Source: G965115915 sp965115915 (GTDB lineage: Bacteria > Pseudomonadota > Gammaproteobacteria > Eutrophobiales > Eutrophobiaceae). Taken from it: a DNA stretch of 64,000 nt. Shown piece after piece: positions 46,431-55,451 of the stretch (its first letter is position 1; the number at the start of each line of letters is the position of its first letter). The stretch is from positions 992,001-1,056,000 of the forward strand of contig OZ220483.1 in NCBI GenBank assembly GCA_965115915.1, in the 5' to 3' direction. The notes below the pieces were generated by a model that worked only from the letters and a program-made list of their open reading frames with translations, was not told the origin of the DNA and searched no databases. A program made the position numbers and the translations under genes.

Positions 46431-47926
46431 GCACTGTACTGTATACCGCCGATCAGGCTCGTGACATGGATCGGCTGGCGCAACAGGACATCGGCATCAG
46501 CGGCTACGAATTGATGCGGCGTGCCGGTTCCGCGGCCTGGAACACGCTGCGCAAACACTGGCACAACGCCAGACGCATCCTGGTGTGCGCCGGTATGGGG
46601 AACAACGCCGGTGACGGTCTGGTACTGGCCAGACTCGCCGCACAGGCGGGATATGAGGTGCGAATACACACGCTGGGCGACACCTCAAAGCTACAGGGGG
46701 ATGCCCGGCGCGCCTTTGACGACATGCCCCACCAGTCACTGCACTGCCAGTGTTGGACAGCGGAGATGGAGTTCCCCACTGACGCCGACACAGTGCTTGT
46801 GGATGCCCTGTTCGGCACCGGCCTCAACAGGGACCTGGACGGCAAGGCGGCGCAGATGGTCGCCGCCATCAACGCCAGTGGACTGCCGGTAATGGCGCTG
46901 GATATCCCCTCCGGACTGGACGCCGATAGCGGACAGGCGAGAGGCGTCGCGATACATGCCGCCGTCACGCTCAGCTTCATCGGCGTCAAACGCGGGCTGT
47001 TGACCGGACAGGCGGCGGATTATGTCGGCAAGCTGGAATACGCCGGACTGGACATCCCCGCCAGCATACATCAGGCGGTATCCGGAGAACGGGCACAGTG
47101 CATCCGTCTTACGGATTTTCAGCCACTGCTGCGACCCCGCAGACGCACGCTGCACAAGGGCCAGTGCGGACATGTGCTGGTGGTCGGCGGGGCACCAGGC
47201 TACGCCGGGGCGGCCCTGATGGCGGCGACAGCGGCACTGCGCTGCGGTGCCGGCCTGGTCAGCGTCGCCACACATCCGGCACACGCGGCCAGCTTCAGCA
47301 CGCACCGCCCGGAGCTGATGGTACATGGCATCAGCGAGGACAGGCAGCTACCGCCCCTGCTGCGCCGGGCCACCACCGTGCTGGCAGGCCCCGGACTGGG
47401 ACAGTCGGACTGGGCACAGACGCTGCTGTCACATGTGCTGGACATGGCACAGGCACTGGTACTGGACGCCGACGCCCTGAACATACTGTCCGCCAATCCC
47501 GACACCCGCATTGCCAGCGAACCCATTCTGACCCCGCATCCCGGAGAGGCGGCACGGCTACTGGGCAACGACACCACCACGGTACAGGCGGATCGCTTCC
47601 GCGCCGTGACCGAGTTGCAACAACGGTTCGGTGGCGTGGCGGTGCTGAAAGGCAGCGGCACGCTGATCCGCGCCCCGGATGGCTGGCTCGCGCTGTGTCC
47701 GGACGGCAACCCGGGCATGGCCAGTGGCGGCATGGGAGACGTGCTGGGCGGGGTGATTGCCGCCTTGCTGGCACAGGGACTATCCCCTCGTCAGGCGGCA
47801 GGCTGTGGCGTCTGTCTGCACGCGGCAGCCGCCGATATGGCGGCGGCAAACGGGGAACGCGGCATGCTGGCAATGGACCTGATGGACTGCCTGCGCAGAC
47901 TGGCAAATCCCCGGGTCGCCGGATGA
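46412..47926 (+). CDS. nnr: Bifunctional NAD(P)H-hydrate epimerase/dehydratase
   Basis: 504 residues. The N-terminal epimerase domain (YjeF_N) holds LVCAGMGNNAGDGLVLARL and VDALFGTGLNRD; the C-terminal dehydratase (carbohydrate-kinase-like) domain holds GHVLVVGGAPGYAGA, ILTPHPGEAARLLG and NPGMASGGMGDVLGG. Together they repair hydrated NAD(P)H. The gene overlaps orn at one end and tsaE by an ATGA junction at the other, the conserved nnr-tsaE pair. Confidence 0.95.
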   Translation: MDIQDLSTVLYTADQARDMDRLAQQDIGISGYELMRRAGSAAWNTLRKHWHNARRILVCAGMGNNAGDGLVLARLAAQAGYEVRIHTLGDTSKLQGDARRAFDDMPHQSLHCQCWTAEMEFPTDADTVLVDALFGTGLNRDLDGKAAQMVAAINASGLPVMALDIPSGLDADSGQARGVAIHAAVTLSFIGVKRGLLTGQAADYVGKLEYAGLDIPASIHQAVSGERAQCIRLTDFQPLLRPRRRTLHKGQCGHVLVVGGAPGYAGAALMAATAALRCGAGLVSVATHPAHAASFSTHRPELMVHGISEDRQLPPLLRRATTVLAGPGLGQSDWAQTLLSHVLDMAQALVLDADALNILSANPDTRIASEPILTPHPGEAARLLGNDTTTVQADRFRAVTELQQRFGGVAVLKGSGTLIRAPDGWLALCPDGNPGMASGGMGDVLGGVIAALLAQGLSPRQAAGCGVCLHAAAADMAAANGERGMLAMDLMDCLRRLANPRVAG

Positions 47927-48348
47927 TCCTGTACTGTGCACAGCAGACGCAGGCACACGCGGCAGACTGGGCAAAACGGCTGACCCCGCCCTGCGTCATA
48001 TTTCTGCACGGGGAACTCGGCAGCGGGAAAACCACGTGGGCGCGTGGCTTCCTGCGCGCCCTGGGTTACCAGGGGGCGGTCAAAAGCCCCAGTTACACGC
48101 TGGTAGAACTCTACCAGTTGCCCCACTGCCAGGTCTGCCATGTGGATCTGTACCGCATCAACGACCCGATGGAACTGGAGTTGATCGGACTGCGTGAATA
48201 CCTTGACCCGCGCACCCTCTGTCTCATCGAGTGGCCGGAACGGGCCGAGGCCGTGCTACCCGCCCCCGATCTTTCGGTGCGACTGAGTCACCACGGGGCA
48301 CAGAGAAAGGCCTCGGTACATGGCCCCGGTGCCCACACAAGCGGATAA
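47923..48348 (+). CDS. tsaE: tRNA threonylcarbamoyladenosine biosynthesis ATPase TsaE
   Basis: 141 residues starting at the ATG that overlaps the nnr stop (ATGA). The P-loop GELGSGKTTWARG is near residue 30, followed by VKSPSYTLVELY and VDLYRINDPMELELIGLREY, and CLIEWPERAE, all TsaE landmarks. It powers the TsaBD complex in making t6A37 of ANN-decoding tRNAs. The first bases are shared with a longer open frame that runs through nnr in another phase, which is not a gene. Confidence 0.94.
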   Translation: MILYCAQQTQAHAADWAKRLTPPCVIFLHGELGSGKTTWARGFLRALGYQGAVKSPSYTLVELYQLPHCQVCHVDLYRINDPMELELIGLREYLDPRTLCLIEWPERAEAVLPAPDLSVRLSHHGAQRKASVHGPGAHTSG

Positions 48349-48391
48349 CCGGGGGTTATACACTCTGGCCTGCCACGCACAAACCGTGCTG

Positions 48392-48878
48392 TCATTCCGA
48401 CTGTGCTTCACCGCCGCTATCCATATCCTCTGCCGCGCTCGGTCGTGCACTGTCCCTGCAGGCATCCAGTACGACCTGATCCGGGTATATCCTGTGTTTG
48501 TCGGTAATCGCATCCACGATGCCAAAATCAATAAATGCAAACGACAAGGCCAGCTTCGAGCCCATGCGGCTGTCTGCACTGGATATGGAGTTGCCGTGAC
48601 CTTTGGCGTTACACATGACCCTCAACGTGTCATCGGAGCGGCGGATTTTTACCATCTTTGGCGGTGTAAATGTCCAAGACCCCCGCTTGTTGGTTGCTGT
48701 ACACTCCACTTCGATGACTTTGTCTTCGCAGTAGGGCGCAACGAACTCAACTGGTTGCATCGCCTCATTGGTCAAGGTCGCGCAACCGGATACGGCAAAC
48801 GGCAACACTGCCAAAATGACCCAGCGATAGCCACGCCCGAAATGGGGGGGTAATTAAGGTATTGATTTTCTTTTGCAT
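48392..48878 (-). pseudogene. Outer-membrane-type lipoprotein gene interrupted in a C7 tract
   Basis: An ATG at 48878 has AGGAG six bases upstream and starts MQKKINTLIT, a charged signal-peptide opening. Seven C follow (complement of 48844-48850). With one C fewer the frame joins a hydrophobic core (WVILAVLPFAVSGC) with a lipobox cysteine at about residue 32, then a mature domain with YCEDKVIEVECTA, RVMCNAKGHGN and IDFGIVDAITDKHRIYP. As written, the ATG frame stops after about 40 codons, and the long frame is left with only a TTG at 48814. The domain resembles small lipoproteins of unknown function. Broken gene, phase-variable gene or base-call error are all possible. Confidence 0.7.
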
Positions 48879-49216
48879 TATGTCTCCTCGACTGTTATAA
48901 GGTTGCGTTTTTCATGCGGTGCATGCATCAGCATGAAAGACCCGGACAACAGGCATCACGCACACGCCACAGACGCTTAGCTATGATAGTAAAAATAGAA
49001 ACCGGCGCAAAACCGGCAAGGGCATGGCACCGAATCGGCCCATGTGTATATCATCCGAAGCCGAATGAACGCGCTCAGGTTCCGCAAAGGATGGGCAAGG
49101 ACAGGCCGGAACCGCGCCGCTCGAGAGCGACCCGACCCGGGCTGGCACAACATTGAAAAACACCCTTTTTCAGGCGCATTCCCGGATTGGAAAACACTAT
49201 CGTACGCAGCGTGCGC
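48879..49216. other. Intergenic region, no gene recognised
   Basis: 338 bp upstream of the lipoprotein gene and downstream of recR. It would contain the lipoprotein promoter. Short frames are present but none is supported by a ribosome binding site or recognisable sequence. Confidence 0.5.
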
Positions 49217-49810
49217 CTATATCTCGCTGCGACCGGCAAGGGCATGGGTGATCGTATCGCTCCCCAGATACTCCAGTTCACCCCCCAGCGGCACCCCCAA
49301 CGCGATGCGGGTCACCTTCACACCCTGGCTATGCGCCATCTCGGCAATAAAATGGGCGGTCGCCTCCCCCTCCATCGTGGCGTTCGTGGCCAGGATGATC
49401 TCTTTCAGTTCGCCGCCGCGCAGCCGTTCACCGAAGGTGTCCAGCCCCAACTGATCCGGCCCGATGCCATCCAATGGGGACAAATGCCCCATCAGCACAA
49501 AGTACATGCCCCGGTATCCCGTTTCCTCAATGGCATACACGTCCGCCGGGCTCTCCACGATACAGGCCACAGAGGCGTCCCGCCGCGTGTTGGCACAGAT
49601 AGCGCACAATTCCTGTTCGCTGAACGCACGGCACTGCCGACAGTGCGCAATGTTGCGCATGGCGCTGTCCATGACACCGGCCAGACGCAGCGCCCCTTCC
49701 CGGTCACGTTGCAGCAGATGCCACGCGATCCGCTGCGCGGACTTTTTGCCTACGCCCGGCATACAGCAAAGCGCGTCTATGAATTGCTGCAGCAGAGAGG
49801 AACCCGCCAT
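49217..49810 (-). CDS. recR: Recombination protein RecR
   Basis: 197 residues from ATG 49810 (a GTG precedes it directly). The helix-hairpin-helix CMPGVGKKSAQRIAWHLL, four zinc cysteines in CRQCRAFSEQELCAIC and the Toprim segment CIVESPADVYAIEETG are present. With RecO and RecF it loads RecA on gapped DNA. The dnaX-ebfC-recR order is conserved. Confidence 0.95.
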   Translation of the reverse strand: MAGSSLLQQFIDALCCMPGVGKKSAQRIAWHLLQRDREGALRLAGVMDSAMRNIAHCRQCRAFSEQELCAICANTRRDASVACIVESPADVYAIEETGYRGMYFVLMGHLSPLDGIGPDQLGLDTFGERLRGGELKEIILATNATMEGEATAHFIAEMAHSQGVKVTRIALGVPLGGELEYLGSDTITHALAGRSEI

Positions 49811-49819
49811 CACACTGTC

Positions 49820-50143
49820 TCAGAATGGCAACTTGAAGCCTGGCGGCAGATTGCCCCCGGCAAACCCCATCATCTTCTCCCGGGCGACCTGCTCCAGGCG
49901 GCGATGCGCATCATTGATGGCCGCGCCAATCAGGTCCTCCAGCGTCTCCTTGTCTTCCTCCAGCAGCAGCGGATCGATCTCCACCCGCTGTACCTCCCGC
50001 TGACCGGACATCCGTATCTTCACCATACCGGCCCCGGCCTCTCCCACCACTTCAATCCCGGCGAACTGTTCCTGAAGCTTGCCGAACTGCTCCTGCATCT
50101 GCTGTGCCTGCTGCAACATGTCACCAAATACGTTTTTCATCAT
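49820..50143 (-). CDS. ebfC: YbaB/EbfC nucleoid-associated protein
   Basis: 107 residues from ATG 50143, where the family's opening MMKNVFGDMLQQAQQMQEQF begins. VDPLLLEEDKETLEDLIGAA (read as VEIDPLLLEED) and the Gly/Pro-rich end NLPPGFKLPF are typical. It forms dimers that bind DNA. It lies between dnaX and recR. Confidence 0.93.
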   Translation of the reverse strand: MMKNVFGDMLQQAQQMQEQFGKLQEQFAGIEVVGEAGAGMVKIRMSGQREVQRVEIDPLLLEEDKETLEDLIGAAINDAHRRLEQVAREKMMGFAGGNLPPGFKLPF

Positions 50144-50184
50144 GTCAACTCCCGTATCATCCAAACCAAAAATCAACGCACGCG

Positions 50185-51825
50185 CTATTCCACATCCTTG
50201 TCAACAACCAGGGAATCCTGATCCACCCGGGCATCAAAACGCTTCGTCAATGCCTGCACCTCCGGTTCCTCCCGTAATTTCTGCAAGCTGTCTTCGCGGG
50301 CGTGCTGCCGCCGGCGGACAGCGCGCTGCTGTAGTGTCTCTCCCGTGTCCGTGCCCTCTTCCACCACCAGTTCCACGTTGCAGGCATCCCCCAGGCGTGA
50401 ACGCAGACGCTCAAGAAAGGCCTGCGCGTCCCTGCTCTCGGACAGATGACGATGCCCCGCACTGATCCCCAACCGCAGCGACTGCGCGTCCCAGTGCAGG
50501 GTCCTGCAACGCTGTGCAAACTGCCGGGCCAACGGACTCAACGCCTGTTCCTGGTGCATTTCCTCCACCAACACCCGCCACCGCTCCAACGCATCGGCTT
50601 CCCTGGTGGTCGCGGCAACCGGCGCGCTCGCCGCGTCCCGCGCAGACGGCGCAGGTCTGTGCGTGGCAGCGTCCGGCGGCGGCTCCGAACCCGCGTTGCC
50701 GCCAGCCGAGGCCGTATCGGCGACCTGCTGCCGAGGCTGCGCCGAGGCCGGACGAAAGGCCAGCATGCGGGCCAGTGTCATCTCAAAACCCGCCTTTGGC
50801 TGCGGGCAGATACGCAGATCCTGATAACCCTTCAGCGCTATCTGGTAATACAACTGCACGAGTTCCGGATGCAAACCCTCGGCCAGACTGCGCACCAGCG
50901 GATCAGCGGCGACCTCAGCCGATTGCTCCGGCACCAACTGGACCAACGCGGCCCGCTGCAACAACGACAACAGTTCGGCCAGCAGCACGAAATAATCCGG
51001 GCCGTAGCTGCTCATCTCATCGATCGCCTGCAATAACTGCGCGCCTTCACCTTGTACCAGCGCACTCAACAGCGCGTCCAGATGGGCAAACTCGACCGTT
51101 CCCATCATCTGCCGTACCAGCGACTCCTCCAGCGTGCCCGCACCATGGGATATCGCCTGATCGAGCAGACTCAGCGCGTCACGCATACTGCCCTGGGCAG
51201 CGTGTGCCAGCACCGTAATCGATCCCGCGTCATGCGGAATGGCTTCCTTATCCAGGATATGCCGCAACTGATCCGCAATCTGCGCCGTGTCCAGATGCCG
51301 CAGATTGAACTGCATGCACCGGGACAGTATCGTCACAGGGATTTTTTTCGGCTCCGTGGTCGCCAGCAAAAACAGCACGTACGGCGGCGGCTCCTCCAGC
51401 GTCTTCAACAGCGCGTTGAAGCTGTGGCCGGAAAACATGTGTACCTCATCGATCAGGTACACCTTGTAACGACCACGCGCCGGCTTGTACTGGGCGTTGT
51501 CCATCAGTTCACGGGTCTCTTCCACCTTCGCCCGTGACGCGGCATCGACCTCGATCAGGTCCGGGAAACATCCACGCGACAGCTCCTTGCAGTTCGCACA
51601 CTCGCCACACGGCGCCGGACTGACACCCTGCTCACAATTGACACAACTGGCAAAAATGCGGGCCAGCGTGGTCTTGCCCACACCGCGGGTACCGGTAAAC
51701 AGATAGGCGTGATGCAGGCGCTGCCGCTCCAGCACATGACGCAGCACCCTGAGCACATGGTCCTGTCCCACCATCGTGGCAAACGAACCGGGACGCCACT
51801 TTCTGGCAAGGACCTGGTAACTCAT
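50185..51825 (-). CDS. dnaX: DNA polymerase III subunit tau/gamma
   Basis: 546 residues from ATG 51825. The Walker A GTRGVGKT is near residue 45, the zinc module is CVNCEQGVSPAPCGECANC, Walker B and sensor 1 follow (YLIDEVHMFSGHSFNALLK, LLATTEPKKIPVTI). A Pro/Ala-rich linker starts near residue 370. It is the clamp-loader ATPase. It is about 100 residues shorter than E. coli tau, and I see no A-rich slippery heptamer near the linker of the kind that makes gamma by frameshift in E. coli. Confidence 0.94.
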   Translation of the reverse strand: MSYQVLARKWRPGSFATMVGQDHVLRVLRHVLERQRLHHAYLFTGTRGVGKTTLARIFASCVNCEQGVSPAPCGECANCKELSRGCFPDLIEVDAASRAKVEETRELMDNAQYKPARGRYKVYLIDEVHMFSGHSFNALLKTLEEPPPYVLFLLATTEPKKIPVTILSRCMQFNLRHLDTAQIADQLRHILDKEAIPHDAGSITVLAHAAQGSMRDALSLLDQAISHGAGTLEESLVRQMMGTVEFAHLDALLSALVQGEGAQLLQAIDEMSSYGPDYFVLLAELLSLLQRAALVQLVPEQSAEVAADPLVRSLAEGLHPELVQLYYQIALKGYQDLRICPQPKAGFEMTLARMLAFRPASAQPRQQVADTASAGGNAGSEPPPDAATHRPAPSARDAASAPVAATTREADALERWRVLVEEMHQEQALSPLARQFAQRCRTLHWDAQSLRLGISAGHRHLSESRDAQAFLERLRSRLGDACNVELVVEEGTDTGETLQQRAVRRRQHAREDSLQKLREEPEVQALTKRFDARVDQDSLVVDKDVE

Positions 51826-51885
51826 AAGCTCAACCGAATCAGGCAATCAGGCGACATCTGCGGGACGGGTCGGAATGTTGGTGGT

Positions 51886-51994
51886 GGCGCACTGTGCCGT
51901 ATACCTCGGCACCCGATCCACTGCTACCGTTGCTTCCTTTCGGCCCTGGCGGGGTTCACAATTTCACGCCGCGAGGAGGAACGACACAGGCGCC
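51886..51994 (-). ncRNA. ffs: 4.5S signal recognition particle RNA
   Basis: On the minus strand the conserved SRP core reads GGCCGAAAGGAAGCA followed by ACGGTAGCAG, the Ffh-binding tetraloop hairpin and symmetric loop. The ends pair: GGCGC at 51994 downward with GCGCC at 51886-51890, then CTGTG with CACAG. About 109 nt in all, close to the E. coli length of 114. It lies next to dnaX, a common location. Confidence 0.93.
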
Positions 51995-52196
51995 TCTGAA
52001 CGCTTCGGATGGTACCAGCAATTCCCGATTTCACAAAATCCCGGCGCCGCGGGTCGGCCCAGGGCGGATATTCCGGGCACGGACACCAAAATCCCGCGTG
52101 TCATCGCACCCTGTACGGCAAACACCACTGTCCGCAGCGCCAATGCCGCCGCGTTGACCACAGGGGCCACGGCCACTGCGGAGAGCGTACGCCCCA

Positions 52197-53480
52197 TCAA
52201 TCGTGCTGACGCCGCAACACCTGGACCACGGCAGCGCACAGCACATCCAGATCGGCGTCACTGATGACATATGGAGGCATCAGATACACCAGCCGCCCGA
52301 ATGGCCTCAACCATACCCCCAGCGCGACAAACTCGGGCTGGAGCCGGTCCACATCCACCGGCGCATGCAATTCCACCACACCAATCGCACCCAGTACCCG
52401 CACCTCGCACACTCCCGGCAGCTCCCGACAGGGTTCCAGTCCGCGCCGCAGTCCGCGCTCGATGCGTGCCACCGCATCCTGCCAGGGGCTGTCCAGCAAC
52501 AACGCGACGCTGCGCCGGGCCACCGCGCAGGCCAGCGGATTGGCCATGAAGGTCGGCCCATGCATGAACGCCCCGGACGCGCTGTCGGCTATGCCGGACG
52601 CCACGCGGCGCGTCCCCAGTGTGGCGCCCAGACTGAGGTAGCCACCGGTCAGCGCCTTACCCAGACACAATATGTCCGGGCTGACCCCGGCATGGTCGCA
52701 GGCGAACATGCGTCCGGTGCGCCCGAATCCCGTCGCAATCTCGTCCAGGATCAACAACACATCGTATTCGTCACACAACGCACGCGCCTGCCTGAGATAG
52801 TCCGCCGAATAAAACCACATGCCGCCCGCCCCCTGCACGATCGGCTCCATGATCAGCGCGGCGATCTCCGGCCCGTGCTGTTGCAACATCTGCGCAAGCG
52901 GCGCGATATCCGCCTCTGCACAGTCCGCACCGAAACGACAGCCGGGTCGCGCAACACTGTACTGCTGCGCCAGGCTCTGCCGAAACAGCACATGCATCCC
53001 GTTCACCGGGTCACAGACCGACATGGCGCCAAAGGTATCGCCATGGTAACCCCCACTCAGGCTCAGCATGCGCTGGCGTTGCGGTTCACCGCGTCCCTGC
53101 CAGTATTGCAGCGCCATCTTCATGGCCACTTCCACCGCGACAGAACCGGAATCCGAATAAAACACCGTCTGCAACGGAGACGGCGTGAGTTCCAGCAACA
53201 AACGGGTCAACTCCAGCGCAGGCATGTGGGTCAAGCCGCCGAACATCACATGCGCCATGGCATCCAGTTGTTCCCGCACGGCCTGGTTCAGTGCCGGATG
53301 GTTATAGCCGTGTATCACGCACCACCAGGAGGCCATGCCATCTATCAACACCCGGCCATCGGTCAGATGCAGCCGCACACCGTGCGCGGACTTCAGCAGA
53401 TAGGCGGGCTGCGCCGACCGCAACGCACTGTAGGGATGCCAGATGGCGTCCCGATCCAGTGCCAGCAACGGGTCACTCAA
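52197..53480 (-). CDS. bioA: Adenosylmethionine-8-amino-7-oxononanoate aminotransferase
   Basis: 427 residues of the class III PLP aminotransferases: DAIWHPYSALRSAQP and MASWWCVIHGYNHPALNQAV are BioA-specific, SLSGGYHGDTFGAMSVCDP and LILDEIATGFGRTG bind cofactor, and the Schiff-base lysine is in LCLGKALTGGYLSLG. It makes 7,8-diaminopelargonate in biotin synthesis. No other bio gene is in the window. The 200 bp between it and ffs hold no gene. Confidence 0.95.
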   Translation of the reverse strand: MSDPLLALDRDAIWHPYSALRSAQPAYLLKSAHGVRLHLTDGRVLIDGMASWWCVIHGYNHPALNQAVREQLDAMAHVMFGGLTHMPALELTRLLLELTPSPLQTVFYSDSGSVAVEVAMKMALQYWQGRGEPQRQRMLSLSGGYHGDTFGAMSVCDPVNGMHVLFRQSLAQQYSVARPGCRFGADCAEADIAPLAQMLQQHGPEIAALIMEPIVQGAGGMWFYSADYLRQARALCDEYDVLLILDEIATGFGRTGRMFACDHAGVSPDILCLGKALTGGYLSLGATLGTRRVASGIADSASGAFMHGPTFMANPLACAVARRSVALLLDSPWQDAVARIERGLRRGLEPCRELPGVCEVRVLGAIGVVELHAPVDVDRLQPEFVALGVWLRPFGRLVYLMPPYVISDADLDVLCAAVVQVLRRQHD

Positions 53481-53516
53481 GGCCAGATGCGCCCCGACGG
53501 CAAAGCCCGATCGCTC

Positions 53517-53999
53517 TCAGGACAAACGCTGGGCGCGGGAAGCGGCTGCCAGGCGCTCAGTGAAGTCCAGCAACCTGTCATGCAACGCCTGATCCTGCAA
53601 CGCCAGGATACGCATGGCAAGCAGGCCCGCGTTGCGTGCGCCCCCTATCGCCACCGTCGCCACCGGGACCCCGGCCGGCATCTGCACGATGGAAAGCAGC
53701 GAGTCCAGCCCGTGCAGCCGGCTTTCCACAGGCACCCCGATGACTGGCAGCACGCTCAGACTGGCGATCATGCCAGGCAAATGCGCCGCGCCTCCGGCGC
53801 CCGCGATGATCACCCGCAGCCCGCGCTCGTGCGCGGTGCGTGCGTAATCCACCATGTCCAGCGGGGTCCGATGTGCCGACACCACACGCCGCTCACAACC
53901 GACCGACAGCTCTTCACAGACCACCGCCGCCTCACGCATCGTGTCCCAGTCGGACTCGCTGCCCATGACGATCCCGATGTCGGGTTGCCGCTCGGCCAT
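53517..53999 (-). CDS. purE: 5-(carboxyamino)imidazole ribonucleotide mutase PurE
   Basis: 160 residues from ATG 53999. IGIVMGSESDWDTMREAA, RVVSAHRTPLDMVDYA and IIAGAGGAAHLPGM are class I PurE motifs. It moves the carboxylate of N5-CAIR to carbon in purine synthesis, the step after PurK, whose gene lies 234 bp upstream. The usual tight purE-purK pair is here reversed in order and separated by a repeat. Confidence 0.95.
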   Translation of the reverse strand: MAERQPDIGIVMGSESDWDTMREAAVVCEELSVGCERRVVSAHRTPLDMVDYARTAHERGLRVIIAGAGGAAHLPGMIASLSVLPVIGVPVESRLHGLDSLLSIVQMPAGVPVATVAIGGARNAGLLAMRILALQDQALHDRLLDFTERLAAASRAQRLS

Positions 54000-54116
54000 C
54001 ACACCACCAGGGCCACGCCGAGGCAACGCGCCGACGGGTTCAATCCTTTAGCTGCTGTCCGCATAAGCGTTGAGTGAACCTGATCCGCGGCGCACAGTCA
54101 AGCGTCGGTGCCATAC

Positions 54117-54217
54117 GCCCACCCCAGGGGAGCCGGCAAGCCAGGGGCGACAGCCCGCAGGCGCGCCGGTGGGGGCAGTCCGAGCCCCCATACTCTCACT
54201 GCCGCGCACCCACACAC
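54117..54217 (+). repeat. Dispersed intergenic repeat, copy C
   Basis: Contains GGGGAGCCGGCAAGCC, ACAGCCCGCAGGCGCGCCGG and CTCTCACTGCCGCGCACCC. It occupies the purK-purE gap. The start is almost identical to copy A, the end matches copy B. Confidence 0.8.
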
Positions 54218-54233
54218 GGCGGCAGAGCGCGAA

Positions 54234-55445
54234 CTACGCCGGTCCCCCGAACCTAATCAACCCCGCCGCCTGCCGCGCCAGCGCGTCGGTTTCCGACAAT
54301 TCCTCGCCAAGCACCGTGACATGCCCCATCTTGCGCCCCGGGGCAGAACACTCCTTGCCATAGTCGTGCACATGGACCCCGGGCAGCGCCAGGGCATCCT
54401 GCAACCCCCGCGGACAGGCGTCACCCGCCCCGTCCCCGAGCAGGTTCACCATCACCGCGACGGGACGCAGCATACCGACCGAACCCAGGGGCCAGCCACA
54501 CACCGCACGCACATGGTTCTCGAACTGGGAACACACGCAGGCCTCGATACTGTAGTGACCGGAATTATGCACCCGGGGCGCCAGCTCGTTGATGCGGATG
54601 TCATCCCCGTCACCGAGGAACAGTTCCACCCCGAAGCTGCCGACACCCCCCACCGCGTTGACCGCGTCACGCGCAAGGCGCATGGCCTGTGCGGACACAG
54701 CGGCGGGCACCGGTGCCGGTGCGTGTACCACATGACAGATATGATCCTGCTGAAAAGACGCCACCAGCGGATAGCAGACCTGGCCCCCATCCGGCCCGGT
54801 GGTGATGATGGTCGCCAACTCCTGCTTGAAATGGCAGTACGCTTCCACATACAGGCCGCCATTGCTGTCCCCACCCAGACGGGACCATGCGGATGCCGCC
54901 TCGTCCTGCCGCTGCAACGTGACATTGCCTTTGCCATCGTACCCATGGCGTCTGGTCTTCAATACCAGGGGCCAGCCCAGTTCCGCCGCGGCCATCGCGA
55001 TCTCGTCCACCGAGCCGACGGCACGAAAGGCCTGCACCGGCAGACCCGCCGCCGCCAGCGTCTGTTTCTGCACCAGCTTGTCCTGCACCACGGCGATACT
55101 GGCGGCGGACGGATACAGCCGGTGTCCCGCCTGTTCCAAGGCGCGCAGGCCGTCCGCATCGACAAACTCGTTCTCCAGCGTCACCACCTCGACCCGCGAC
55201 CCGAGTTCCAGCAAACAGGCCGGGTCGTCCCAGTCACCCAGGATCGAACTGCTGGCCAGCCGCAGCGCGGGCGCCGTCCGCCTGCGTTCCAGCACGTGCA
55301 CCTCCAGACCCATGGCCGTCCCCGCCAGCGCGAGCATCGTGGCCAACTGCCCCCCGCCAACTATGCCCAGACGCCGCACCGCGGGCATCGCCACAGACGC
55401 CGCCCGCCGCTCGCTGTCGGATACGTGGTCGGACACGGGCGTCAT
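54234..55445 (-). CDS. purK: 5-(carboxyamino)imidazole ribonucleotide synthase PurK
   Basis: 403 residues of ATP-grasp fold: LGIVGGGQLATMLALAGTAM at the N-terminus, VLKTRRHGYDGKGN in the grasp region, ELAPRVHNSGHYSIEAC near the active site. It carboxylates AIR with bicarbonate and ATP. A start at GTG 55436 has better spacing from GGAG; the longer frame is kept. It begins 6 bp after wecE and is probably cotranscribed with it. Confidence 0.94.
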   Translation of the reverse strand: MTPVSDHVSDSERRAASVAMPAVRRLGIVGGGQLATMLALAGTAMGLEVHVLERRRTAPALRLASSSILGDWDDPACLLELGSRVEVVTLENEFVDADGLRALEQAGHRLYPSAASIAVVQDKLVQKQTLAAAGLPVQAFRAVGSVDEIAMAAAELGWPLVLKTRRHGYDGKGNVTLQRQDEAASAWSRLGGDSNGGLYVEAYCHFKQELATIITTGPDGGQVCYPLVASFQQDHICHVVHAPAPVPAAVSAQAMRLARDAVNAVGGVGSFGVELFLGDGDDIRINELAPRVHNSGHYSIEACVCSQFENHVRAVCGWPLGSVGMLRPVAVMVNLLGDGAGDACPRGLQDALALPGVHVHDYGKECSAPGRKMGHVTVLGEELSETDALARQAAGLIRFGGPA

Positions 55446-55451
55446 CTCCGG

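Noticed and set aside
47098..47922. Frame running into tsaE from inside nnr (416 residues)
   Set aside because: The part before 47923 is an arginine-rich shadow of nnr; only the segment from ATG 47923 is TsaE.
48814..48814. TTG 48814 as the true start of the lipoprotein
   Set aside because: It has no ribosome binding site and cuts off the charged part of the signal peptide, while ATG 48878 has AGGAG at good spacing in the frame one base away.
52203..54077. 624-residue plus-strand frame across bioA and purE
   Set aside because: It is antisense to bioA and purE, rich in His/Arg/Gln as expected for a shadow frame in GC-rich DNA.
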